Shown: piece after piece, positions 54,165 through 64,000 of the stretch
How the letters are laid out: each line of letters begins with the position of its first letter
How positions within the stretch are numbered: the stretch's first letter is position 1
NCBI GenBank assembly: GCA_022818135.1
Contig: JAFMSR010000010.1
Coordinates: 37,520,754 to 37,584,753, forward strand
Reading direction: 5' to 3'
DNA: 64,000 bases
DNA from: Saxidomus purpurata
Lineage: Eukaryota > Mollusca > Bivalvia > Venerida > Veneridae
The notes under the pieces: generated by a model
What the model was told of the DNA's origin: nothing
The model's database searches: none
The model's input: only the letters and a program-made list of their open reading frames with translations
Made by a program: the position numbers and the translations under genes

Positions 54165-54213
54165 AAATATATTGTTCATCGAAAAATATGTGATATTCCC
54201 TTTGGATGAATAG

Positions 54214-54257
54214 GTTTCTGACGAGACAAGACAAGCGTCGGAGAGACTCAGATTACA
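54214..54257 (+). other. Candidate isolated exon (very weak)
   Basis: 44 nt between an AATAG acceptor and a GTAAGG donor. Joined in phase 0 to the 53,322-53,397 candidate it continues as VSDETRQASERLRL. It then fails to join the 58,227 candidate because a stop is created. The acceptor has a poor pyrimidine tract. Confidence 0.15.
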
Positions 54258-54923
54258 GTAAGGTCTTGTTTCTTTGATAGATCAAGCGCTTAACAATTTA
54301 GACATATTATTGTAGGGGCATTCTCTGAAAAGGTTGCCGTATTAACTGCTGCTATGTTTAACAAATGGGCAAGTCACTTACTTAGAACCGCCACTTGCAT
54401 GCTTTGAATAAATTGAACAATTCAACCGTCTTCTAGATGATGGTAACTTGAACATCTCTGTAAATTATCACGATTTTCCCAGTGTAGTAGATAATAATAG
54501 TAGTTTAAATCGTTTTTACTGCTTCAAATACAATTCAAAAGATGATTTTAAAAGCAGTTCTTTCGATTAAACATAGATACCCAATTTTAGTAGAGTTAAG
54601 TTCGAATACTTTCATTGTGTTAAGTTTCATTCAATGGAGCTGTAGCCTTTTTTCATTTCTTAATTTTTATTTCAATACCTAATGCAGCTTTGTATCTACG
54701 TTTTCTTTCTGTTTGTGTTTTGTACATGTAATTGTTTTCTTTTTGTGTAATTTGTGTAACTTTTACAATATATTAAAGTCATCTTTTAGAAAATCTGGTC
54801 TTTTGAACAGGAAGGAGGAAAACAGATATGAAATAGCATTTGGTCTTAATGTATACCCAAATGACATGAATTGATTCGCCGGTGAATGCACGCCAGAGAT
54901 TTTTTGAAATGTTGTTTTTAGAC

Positions 54924-54974
54924 ATTTAGATTTTAGAAATTTAGATTTTAGAAATTTAGATTTTAGAAATTTAG
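54924..54974. repeat. 15-bp tandem repeat, 3.4 units
   Basis: ATTTAGATTTTAGAA repeated perfectly three times plus ATTTAG. The period is a multiple of three, so it yields a spurious repeated peptide on the minus strand. Confidence 0.95.
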
Positions 54975-55368
54975 CAGGGGTTAAGGCACTGGACAATTTC
55001 TTAAACGAACTGACTAACACCCTGTCTGCACATTATATATTGAGACAGCATTTTCAAAATGTATGAGAACAGTTAATGGAAAGAACATTTAATTCACACC
55101 GATAATTTACGCCATTTTCTTATCTAAGTCAACTTTTGTTTAAGCATTGGATGAAAAATCTAATTGTCAGTTTTGCTTTGGATTGTCTTACTTCATATTT
55201 TATACTATGTATGATAGATACAACTTATTTGAAGCTGAGACTGGTTCTCTCTTTGATAAGCGATTTATTTCATCAGGTACATGTACAGTATTGTGTTCTA
55301 GAGCGCTTTTATGTGTTAGTTTAGAGAAATGGTTTCGAGAAACTAAAACGAAAAAGTCATTCAACGAT

Positions 55369-56801
55369 CAGGCATGGGGTAATTGAAAAATGCAATTGTA
55401 ATTGACTGTTATTATTTACAAACTTTGCTGCAATTGAATGTAATTTGTAATTGTAGTATTTTTCAATTACATATAATTGTAATATAATTAATTACATCAT
55501 CAGAAATACATTTAATTTCTATTACATTTCAATTACTTTTCAATTATTTTGGTCATATTTTGAATATAAATACCAGTAAAATAAAGTACACAAGTAGAAA
55601 TAATGCACTCTGCTGAAAACTTATTTGAAATTGTACACAAATAATGAAAAAAATAAGTAAGTAAACAAAAAAGATAAATTAAATAAATACACATTTATCG
55701 TTAGGGAAAAAATCTGATAGAATATTCAACATATGAATAACACCATTTCATAATTGTTTAATAATTTTGCAATTATAGTTTCGAGATTCCATAGAGTGCC
55801 AGGTGGATTTACTGATTAATCCATACCCTTCTAGAAAAATAGACGTGAAAATTAACACGTCAAAATCCCGTGAAAACATAATTAGGCTGATGAGTATTTT
55901 ACATCTGTGTGGTTCAGAAAAATCTTAAATTAAAGCTTCACTGTTGGACTATAAGTTACTTGCATAGATCAAGGGTACATAACACTTAACATCTAAATAA
56001 AAGAGTTAAACTATTTACAATAAGCAAATTGTATGTTGATACAAGTTAAACTTTGTGTCGCATACTAAGTTCAAGTCTTAAAATTTAGGTTTAAAATCCT
56101 CAACTGTTGCCAAGGATATTGTTGGCAGTGCACTCCATCGGGGTATGGTCCTTGAATTAAGGAATATTTAAGTGCATCAGTATAAGATAATTGTCTCTTA
56201 TACTGTTAAGGGTGGGAAGAGGATGACCTTGTAGTTCTAGGGCATGGGCAGGGGATAGGTACTTCTTTTGATCAATATAGACCAAACAATGGTGAACTTT
56301 GTAAACTCAACTATGGAATTCTCTGTGATGTTGAAGGGTTGGCTGAGAAAGGTCCAACAACATTTTCCCTAATATGATTCTTGTACATTCAGCTTTTGTT
56401 GTTTAGCCGCAGTCCTCTGCATCATTTCTAACCTGTTCTAGTCAGCTTGGTAGTACATGTATGGGCTCTAAACCTGGCTCCAAACCTGGGAAACATTCTC
56501 TAACTGGGGTCTTGCAAGTGTTTTATAATATGGCTTTTGGTAGCTTTGGGTGCGAAAGCTTAGAATTCCTGCTTAAACTTAAAAGCCAAGTGTGTGAGAT
56601 TTCTTCAAAGTAAAACGATACTTCGATATAAATTTATAAAAAAGTGATTTTTAATTTAATTAATTACATTTGTGATGTAATTGTAACTTAATTAATTACA
56701 TTTAAAAGCATGTGTAATGGTAATTGTAATTTAATTGAAGTCTTTCTTAATGTAATTGTTATTTAATTAATTACATTTCAATGTAATTGACCCAATGTCT
56801 G
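55369..56801. mobile_element. 1.43-kb non-autonomous element with AATTAC-rich ends, hAT-like
   Basis: Left CAGGCATGGGGTAATTGAAA, right (inverted) CAGACATTGGGTCAATTACA. The subterminal 150 bp on each side is dense in TAATTACA/TGTAATTA and ATTACAATT motifs. Flanks TCAACGAT and GCTACGAT match in 6 of 8 bases, compatible with an old 8-bp target duplication as made by hAT elements. The interior (55,570-56,640) has no gene. Confidence 0.7.
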
Positions 56802-56802
56802 G

Positions 56803-58480
56803 CTACGATTGCCTGGCTACGATTTCAGGGTTATGTGTTATTCTTTTTTGATTTTGTATTTCGTGATGCTTTTAAAATTAAATAGAACTTTAACTATTTA
56901 ATGTTTCAGTTAGTTTGATATTTGATTCGTAGTTCATTAGACCACAAAAAACGTATTGCAACGTGTGCACGAAATGCACTTTTTATGAGCAGAAAATTTT
57001 CTAAAAATTGTGTTCGATCTTTCCTTATGTTTTATCAAATCTTACTGCATTAAGCACATTCATGTTTTAATACAGAAAATTAATACGAAACTAAAACTAA
57101 TTGGTTTGGCAATAAATTCTTACAACTTAAATTTAAATCTGAGAAATCTGTATCTTTTAAAGAATGTTTTCATAGTATAATTTCGCGTTCGTACAACGAT
57201 ATTTGGAACAGAAGCACTGAAAGGTGTTTTCGACGTCGAATTTGCGTATTTTTGAGCCGTTCAAAATTCATCGAACTGACGGTCATATTGCTACTTTTTA
57301 AGACGACTTCCAGCTTATGGCATATTCTGTAATAGTCAATCACTGTTTAAACATGTGTACGCTAACATCTAGATTACAGCGTTATGTTATACAATTTACC
57401 TTAACATTTTAACATATAACTGACTTGCTGTATGGCAAAAATGCGACCAGAACTATAGGAATAAGATTTCGATTATTAAAATGAGTAATGAAACAACATT
57501 AACTTCTGTATACACTTCAATACACAACCTTTTGTTCCTTATCTCTTATAATTTGAACATGAAACAAAACTTGTCAACACATAATTGGGATTAATGTGCG
57601 GAATTTAATTGATTATTAACTGCTCTCTGTGGATTGCAGTGTGTCTGGTGCACATGAGAACTCGTCTGTTCTTTCTTGAAATTTATGAGGGAAATCTTTA
57701 GTGATACTGTATCATCGGGAAAATATAAGAATGACAGAAAGCAACGCACATAAACATGAATAAGTACTCTATATAACTGAAGATCATATAGGCTACATGT
57801 GTACTATGGTGGTGTATCTTTTAAAACACTTTTTTTAATTTAAGCCTTAGCATACATCAAGTTGACAGTTACCAAATCGAAATGTTAGGCATATCATTTG
57901 ATAAAGAAACATCAGTAAATGATCATGTCCTAAAATGTTATCTTTGTATCTTACAAAGTTTAATTTGTTTCAATATCGTTTGACTGTAGTTTAATCGTCT
58001 GTAATAATACCAATAATCAAATATGATTTTGGGACACTAAAAAGGAATTTGATCAGTTTTTAAAATAAGCGCAGACTATGATTTTACAAGCAGTGTTGAC
58101 TCGCGGTAACCGTTTTAAATGAATAAACTGTTTGTTTAGCACAGTGTAACTTACTAGTGTTACGATCAGTGTTTTGTATATATTAAAATGACTTTCAACA
58201 TCGACGATTCTATGTCATTTTTACAGCTGACACAGCTTCAAAGCTTTTGTGTTCAAAGAAAACTGTTGTTGCAGTTGGTAAGTTGCTGAATTGCGCGTTT
58301 TAAGAATAAAGTCAAAATATTACTTTATTCAAATTTGATATTATTTTATTGTACATATACATACTTACGTATAAAGGCATGCAAAATATGTATAACTATA
58401 GCAAATGAATTGGGATAACAAATGGATCGGGTTTAAAATATTACTGAATATATTTTTGTTCAATCTTGCGTGATCCGGAA
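56803..58480. other. No gene seen apart from one weak exon candidate
   Basis: AT-rich unique-looking sequence. The only coding-like signal is the 51-nt segment at 58,227. Confidence 0.5.
58227..58277 (+). other. Candidate 51-nt exon (weak)
   Basis: A good acceptor (CATTTTTACAG) and donor (GTAAGT) enclose 51 nt, a multiple of three, reading LTQLQSFCVQRKLLLQL in phase 0. No neighbour exon is recognised, so it is only a candidate. Confidence 0.2.
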
Positions 58481-58499
58481 CAATACAGCTCATTCGACA

Positions 58500-58735
58500 A
58501 AAACGACTCTACAGCGAAGCGGGAGGGAGATATAGAATGTCCTCCGTCTGTCTTTCCGTCCGTCCGTAAAATATCCATATCTTTTTAACCCCTTGAAGGA
58601 TATTCATGAACTCGGGTCAGATGTTCACTTCTTTAAGAAGATGTGCAGAACCTATGAGCCGGTCACGCTGGCTCAAGGTCAAGGTCACAACTTAAGGTCA
58701 AAGGTTTGAGTCTAACATTTTCTGTCCGCTCTATA
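58500..58735. repeat. Dispersed bivalve-type repeat
   Basis: CCTCCGTCTGTCTTTCCGTC, CCGTAAAATATCCATATCTT, TTGAAGGATATTCATGAA and GGCTCAAGGTCAAGGTCACA follow the same order as 50,560-50,740. Confidence 0.75.
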
Positions 58736-59120
58736 CAGAATAGCTCTTGAGGATTATGCAAAAAAACGCGAAGTGTGGAGTGAGCTGAAATAGCGTGACA
58801 TTGCGTAACTCGAAGAAAAAACGTGATTTACTCCATTCAATGGAGTCAATTTGCGGCCGTTTTGAGTGGAAATATCGATCGCAGGACTTCGCGCTTCTTA
58901 CTGTTTTTTGGAGTGACTTTGAGTGAAATTATTTATTAGTTAAAATTTTGGTAAAATGCATCTGTAAAAGTGACCTTACAAACTTACGAACGAATTTGCC
59001 AGAATAATATTATGGTTTCTTTTTGAGGCATATAAAAATAGACCAACATTGCTCATAAAGAGTTGATATCATTAAGTCGTAGACTGCAACAGGTACATGT
59101 ACAATAACAGGTCAAATATG
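58736..59120. other. No gene seen
   Basis: Unique-looking AT-rich sequence between a dispersed repeat and the Tc1-like element. Confidence 0.5.
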
Positions 59121-60634
59121 TGCTACTCAAAATTTGATAAGGACCACTTTTGTAATCTGTAACTAATATTGTCTGGGATAACACACTGAACAGTTTAGAA
59201 TATGTTTAGTTTTGTTTGTATTGTTTATTTGATAAAATCGATTAATTAGTCAACTGAGTTGAATTATTGAACTAGAACATGAGTGTAAATTTATCTAAGC
59301 TGGAAAACTTGAAAAATTGTAAGAAGGCGGAATTTGTAAAAGCGGTTATTTTTCAAAATGCTGCATGGAATAAGTTTCAATATCTTGTATTGTGTCCAGG
59401 AGCATTAATTACAGCCTGACAGTGCCTGGGCATGCTGTGAATAAGCCGGTTGATTTTTAATTGTGGAATTCTGTTCCACTCCTCTTGTAAGGCAGAACGA
59501 AGTTTTGCGAGGGTGAACGGCTGCACAGGGCAACAAGATATGATTCTCTGAAGCATGTCCCACACATGTTCAATTGGATTGAGGTCCCGAAATTTGGCAG
59601 GCCAAGGCAAGAGCTCGATTGTTTCTCGTGCAAGGTATTGGTTAGTGAGGCGGGCAGTGTTTGGGCGAGCATTATCCTGCATAAGAATAAAACCTGGAGC
59701 ACTGCACCTGCATATGGGCGTACATGTACGTCAAGAATCTTGCGACAATACCTTTCTGCTGTTAAGGTGCCGTTATCAACCATATGAAGGTCATTTTGCC
59801 ATGACACTTATTCTTCCCCATACCATGACAGACCCTCCACCATATCGGTCGTGTTCAGAGATGCAGGCAGGTGACGTTCATTTGGTCTTCTCCGCACTCT
59901 GGCACGTCTATATACATCAGTAAACAAAACCGGGTTGCAGATGCACCCTCCATTGCACATGGTCACGAGCCCAACGTAGGCGTTCTCTGACGTGGTTATT
60001 AGTCAAAGGAACACGAATGGCAGGACGTCTGGCATTCTTAACAGCATGATTCAATCTATTTCTTTTTGTTTGGGTAGACACCCGTACATTTGTTGCATTA
60101 TGCAAGCTGTATTGTAAGGAAGTAGCGTTCTGAAAACGATTGCGCCGGGATAAACATCAATATATCGGTCTTGTGCATGTGTTGTACACTTAGAACGGCC
60201 ACCGCCATGCGTTGAACAACGCTGTGGGACACATTCAATGTGCGGGCAACCTGCCTTTGGGACACGCCTGCCTGAAACATACCGACCCCCTCCCCCCGCC
60301 CCTATTCATCTCGTCAGGCGTAAGCCGCCTTCTTAGGTTTTGATTCATTAGATTGTTAAATGCTCACATAAACGTTGAATTGCAAAGTTTTAACAAGAGC
60401 ACAGAAAATCAGACATGTGTATTCAGTATAAATGCCTTCAAAATCGTGATTTTCGAGGTTTACGAAGTCCCCGTGCTTCATGTGTCGCCATACGTGTACA
60501 AACCAAGAATTCCTTTATATGGCAAAAACGCCAACACTATAAACTTTATTTTGCTTAAATTTATGTCCCTGCACATCTTTTTGATGACGCTATCATCGGA
60601 GAAAATAGTCGTCTTTATCAAATTTTGAGCAGTA
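59121..60634. mobile_element. Tc1-like DNA transposon, 1.5 kb
   Basis: Left TGCTACTCAAAATTTGATAA then GGACCACTTTT (59,121) is mirrored at 60,603-60,634 (rc TACTGCTCAAAATTTGATAA then AGACGACTATTTT). TA follows the right end; the left counterpart reads TG, presumably mutated. It contains one decayed transposase gene. Confidence 0.88.
59377..60348 (-). pseudogene. Tc1-family transposase, decayed
   Basis: Start MNQNLRRRLTPDEMN (ATG at 60,348), then a C-rich run near 60,287-60,302 that disturbs the frame. A helix-turn-helix stretch VGMFQAGVSQRQVARTLNVS follows, then NATNVRVSTQTKRNRL, ARRPAIRVPLTNNHVRERL and RWARDHVQWR. After further frame changes come TLTAERYCRKILDVHVRPYA and the C-terminal MQDNARPNTAR and DLNPIEHVWDML (second D and E of the DD34E triad), ending at 59,377. 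Length (about 324 codons) is close to the usual 340. At least two frame breaks are visible, and the region around the first catalytic aspartate is not readable in one frame. Confidence 0.88.
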
Positions 60635-61200
60635 TAGGACCACAAGCAAAATTCGTAAATAGCCAAATCTGTCTAACTTGTGTTTTTTAATGAGACAATT
60701 CAACCTAATGATACTATTTGCCGTCTTAAGTCTCTATTAGGTCTTCCTTTAAGAGCCAGTTTGTTTCTTAAATTGATTTTTAACCTGCAAATTATAAAAA
60801 AAATTCTTATAAGAGTGTTCTGTTCAGCCTCACATATTTTATTTATCAGACAAATACATCCGTAGAAGCAATATACACATTGTTTTCGTAACGTTGTTTG
60901 AATAATTGAGATATACATGCATATTGCCATTGTACAAAATGAAATGGAAGGTGTGGATTGCTAGTTGTTACGCATACGATACTAATAAGGAAAATTCAAA
61001 CGCAATCAATTTTTTCTTAACATCTTAAAAATCTAAATGGCCCTTTTCCTTAAATAATTTAATCCGCTTTAATAGTAAAAATATCTTAGTTTTACATATT
61101 TTGAAACTTAAGTAGTCTTTGTTATGTCACTAGAATCTGATATAATACGAAGTTTGATGTACATGTATATCCAAAAGTTAATTTGTTACCAGTTAAATCC
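60635..61200. other. No gene seen
   Basis: AT-rich flank of the Tc1-like element with no recognised feature. Confidence 0.5.
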
Positions 61201-61202
61201 CT

Positions 61203-61512
61203 GTATCAGCAGTTTCAGTGACCACTAATCACAATGAATATTGTTAAGTAAGCATTGTCCTGTGAGCACTACTCACAATGAGTTTTGGTCAGTGAACATT
61301 GTCCTGTAAGCATTACTAACAATGAGAATTGTTTAGTGAGTATTGTCCTGTGAGCACTTCTCACAATGAGAATTGTTTAGTGAGCATTGTCCTGTGAGCA
61401 TTACTCACAACGAGAATTGTTTAGTGAGCAATTATTCAAAGTGAGGATTTTCAGTAAACACCTCTCACAGAAATTTAATTTTTTCTGAGCACTACTTACA
61501 CTGAGCATTGTT
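61203..61512. repeat. 44-bp tandem array made of 22-bp half units
   Basis: Successive 44-bp units start TGTGAGCACTACTCACAATG, TGTAAGCATTACTAACAATG, TGTGAGCACTTCTCACAATG and TGTGAGCATTACTCACAACG; each ends with a GTGARYATTGTCC variant. Partial units lie on either side. The GTGAGCA..ACTCAC core is a small palindrome repeated every unit, and GTGAGCATT recurs at half-unit spacing. Confidence 0.9.
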
Positions 61513-63241
61513 AAATAAATGGTAAATGTTTTAAGATGTCTTCACGTAATTCTTTTACAATCATTTATAAATTTAAATTTCAGTAAAAGACAAAGTTACA
61601 TTTAATTGATGGAGACCTTTGTCATTTCTTTCCAAGGAAGGTTTGAAATGAACAAAAAACCAACCCTGCCCCGTTCCCACCACCCCTCGTTCCCTCCCTC
61701 CAAAAAATAAAAGGATGAAGAAAACACTTTGGAACTGATAGTGTACACATATTCGTTCATGTTCTCCGGTCGTAGATAATCGATGTCTTGCCTGAGATGT
61801 CATGAATTAGGAAACAGGACATTTATTGAGGATGTAGTCGGTACTCCTATCATTTCCTTCATATGTTACCCCTGAGCTACTTTAGTTATTCAGACTATTT
61901 TTGCAGACATTCCTTTTCGTACATTTATTTCATCCCCTATTGTTCGTTCATATAGAAACCTGTATAATTTAGGAAACTTATTATAATACTGCTGCTTTTA
62001 TGACATTAAATTGCACAACTCCTGTCTATTGGCACTGAGATACATGTATGTGGTACATAACAGGCAATTTTTGTTTATGAATTGAAAAATCACCATTTCA
62101 TTCAGCTTATGATATATAATTTATTAATCCTTTGTTGTTTTCATGCATTCCAAAAACAAATGTCAGTCTCCATTTGGTTTGGTTGCTGTCCATTATAAAT
62201 AGCCAACAATTAAATTTGAATGTTGCAACGACTGTGAAAGTTTGACTGACTCATAGTTTTAATTTAGAAATAAGCTAAACTCAGTGTTTTCTTTTTCATT
62301 TAACGGGGAGTTAAAGGGGTAAAACGTTCTATGTAGAAAATCCTTTCATTTACAGCCGCACCGGTCCTTTATTTAACTTGTCAAACATTTTCAAATGAAT
62401 TCTCTTTCTCTCGTATATGACATGTTCAATATTCTTACCGAAAACAAAATAAGGTATAACATTTAACTGTTGAATTATTTTGACCCGATAAGGATGTATG
62501 CCAAAATACAGTGATAAGAATTGAGGAAGAATATTGAGCAAAATATCTCCACTTTATCATTTAATAGTTTCTATGGAAAAGCCGGATTACAGCTTACCAT
62601 GTACCAAAAGCATTGAAAACACCACTTAGGTATCCAAGTCCTAAAAGTATTCAATATCTTTTTCAAAAAATGCTGTTGCTGCTAACTTGTAGCGTGCTGT
62701 AATTCAATGAATATTCATGCATTTTTTTTAAGTTTGAATATTTATCAAGTACATACATATTTGTAATGTATCAGTCTCGAAGTATATTGCTTGCATAAAA
62801 GCAAAAATGCTAAAAATGCCGTACACTCTAATCTTCTAGTAAACTTTTGCCTGGTTTATTCGGGAGAAATTAACAAGAAACGAAGAAAATCCAATGACAT
62901 ACCATGAAGTAATGGGTTTTAATTTTGTATAAATACATGCAAAAATGCGAACTGCTTTGGTACAAGCAACACGTGGAAAGTCGATTAATCATGAATTCAA
63001 GCCAAATTTTAGCATAACTGTGTAATGAATCGTATAAAAATGTGTCCCTTATGAGTGCACTTTTGTGAAAACCAATGCATAAGGAGCTAAACTCTACAAT
63101 AAAAAGTTGCTTTGAATTTGCTTTGACGTTTTACGCGTTAAATAGATGAAATATTTTTTAGTAATATTTGACACAAGCCTATAATCCCTTCTCTTCTCAA
63201 TGTGTCAACATTTTACAATTTAAAAAACATACATGTACGCA
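61513..63241. other. No gene seen
   Basis: AT-rich sequence, with a short C-rich tract near 61,668-61,700 and nothing recognisable. Confidence 0.5.
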
Positions 63242-63497
63242 CGAGGGGTGTTCCATAAAATTGATAATATCACTTACATCTGTATTCTAATACTGCTAGT
63301 GTTTTTGATCATTTTATTTTGCGATGTCCTTCAAAATATTCTCCGTCAGCCAAAACAGACCTTTAGAGCGGGTCAATCCAGTTTTAAAAGCAGTTTTCAT
63401 ACTCTTCAATGAGGATAGCCATCAGACACTGATAAACAACTGATCCCAGGGCATTTCTCGAATTGTATCTCTTTCCACACAGATGTTATTTGAGTTT
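63242..63497 (-). mobile_element. Mariner-family 3' end fragment
   Basis: The terminus ACGAGGGGTGTTCCATAAAA sits at 63,241. Read on the minus strand the adjoining sequence gives EEYENCF, NWIDPL and RSVLADGEYFEGH, the C-terminus of a mariner-type transposase with stops inside. Only the end of the element remains, cut by or joined to the LINE fragment. Confidence 0.65.
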
Positions 63498-63534
63498 CGG
63501 AAAGAGAAAATACGGTGACCCAAAATAAGGTCTC

Positions 63535-64000
63535 AACCCGGTATGGAAATATCATGTAATGGCAAGATTATCGATGCTGTTCAGTTAATTATCTTGGTGC
63601 CACTTTGGACAAAAGCCTGTCTGGTGAGCCTATGGCAAGGTCAGTAATTAGTAAAGCAAACGCTAGGTTAAAGTTCCTGTATGGAAAACGTGATTTTCTA
63701 ACACAACATACAAGAAAGCTATTGGTTACATCCCTCATCCAGTGCCACTTTGATTATGCCTGTTCTTTTTGGTACTAAAGTTTGACACAGTTGTTGAAAA
63801 TAGACTTCAAACAACCCAAAACAAATTAGTTAGATTCGTCTTAAATATGGATTCTATGTCTCATGTTGGTCCAGACCAGTTTAGGTATTTAAAGTGGTTA
63901 CAAGTTGAAAAACGGGATACCAAATTATTTTGGGTCATGTTTTCAAAGTTAAGTCAGGCATGGCTCCAGATTACCTGGGAGAACATTTTAAGCCTGTACA
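63535..64000 (+). pseudogene. LINE reverse-transcriptase C-terminal fragment, runs off the window
   Basis: After MEISCNGKIIDAV and a frame change the sequence reads VNYLGATLDKSLSGEPMARS, VISKANARLKFLYGKRDFLT, LIQCHFDYACSFWY, then a stop and, in another frame, NKLVRFVLNMDSMSHVGPDQ and FRYLKWLQVEKRD. This is the thumb and C-terminal region of a non-LTR retrotransposon polymerase (the YLG..LD..LSG and C.FDYACS blocks). Several frame breaks show it is a dead copy. The 5' part is missing and the 3' part lies beyond the window. Confidence 0.85.

Noticed and set aside
54763..55020. Minus-strand frame with a repeated FLKSK peptide
   Set aside because: Created by the 15-bp tandem repeat at 54,924-54,974.
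1..64000. CRISPR arrays, rRNA genes, genuine tRNA genes, operons
   Set aside because: None seen. The sequence is eukaryotic; tRNA-like signals are SINE heads and tandem repeats lack CRISPR geometry.

Overview
This is nuclear DNA from an invertebrate animal, most likely a bivalve mollusc. It is AT-rich and gene-poor, its genes are split by introns, and it carries repeat families I associate with bivalves: dispersed repeats with the GACCTTGACCTTTGAG core ending in a GACGGACA minisatellite, tRNA-derived SINEs with the GGGTTCAAGCCCC B box, and abundant MITEs. No bacterial or organellar gene is present. The species cannot be fixed from the sequence.

The backbone is a segmental duplication. Block A (about 187-17,680) and block B (about 26,630-48,870) are copies of one segment in the same orientation, each interrupted by different insertions. 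Each copy carries a minus-strand gene for a tiny cysteine-rich single-pass membrane protein of the CYYR1/Shisa-like type (gene A exons 14,660 down to 8,566; gene B exons 46,605 down to 29,516). Both genes are built from a signal-peptide exon, a 7-nt microexon, a cysteine-rich exon and a transmembrane exon. The microexon is needed to keep the frame and to create the signal-peptidase site. These are the only likely host genes I can reconstruct.

Three autonomous-type DNA transposons are recognisable, all decayed. (1) 17,681-23,250 is an ISL2EU-like element with a SAP/SWIM/YqaJ-nuclease gene and a convergent THAP/DDE transposase gene. (2) 32,040-42,847 is a 10.8-kb element inside an intron of gene B. 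It has TIRs of over 500 bp, a perfect 12-bp flanking direct repeat, a P-element-like transposase, a PIF1-like helicase and a PHD-finger protein. (3) 59,121-60,634 is a Tc1-like element. Non-autonomous TIR elements lie at 9,085, 24,855, 43,881, 46,668, 52,038, 53,017 and 55,369. A mariner fragment and a LINE reverse-transcriptase fragment close the window.

The oddest non-coding structure is 7,813-8,434. About 30 self-complementary or near-self-complementary hexamers (GATATC, GAGCTC, GACCTC/GAGGTC, GCGCGC) are spaced by A/T-only DNA at 20-21 bp, close to two helical turns. It lies just 3' of gene A and is absent from the matching place in block B. The rest, roughly 48.9-64 kb apart from the elements listed, shows no recognisable gene; three weak isolated exon candidates are recorded.
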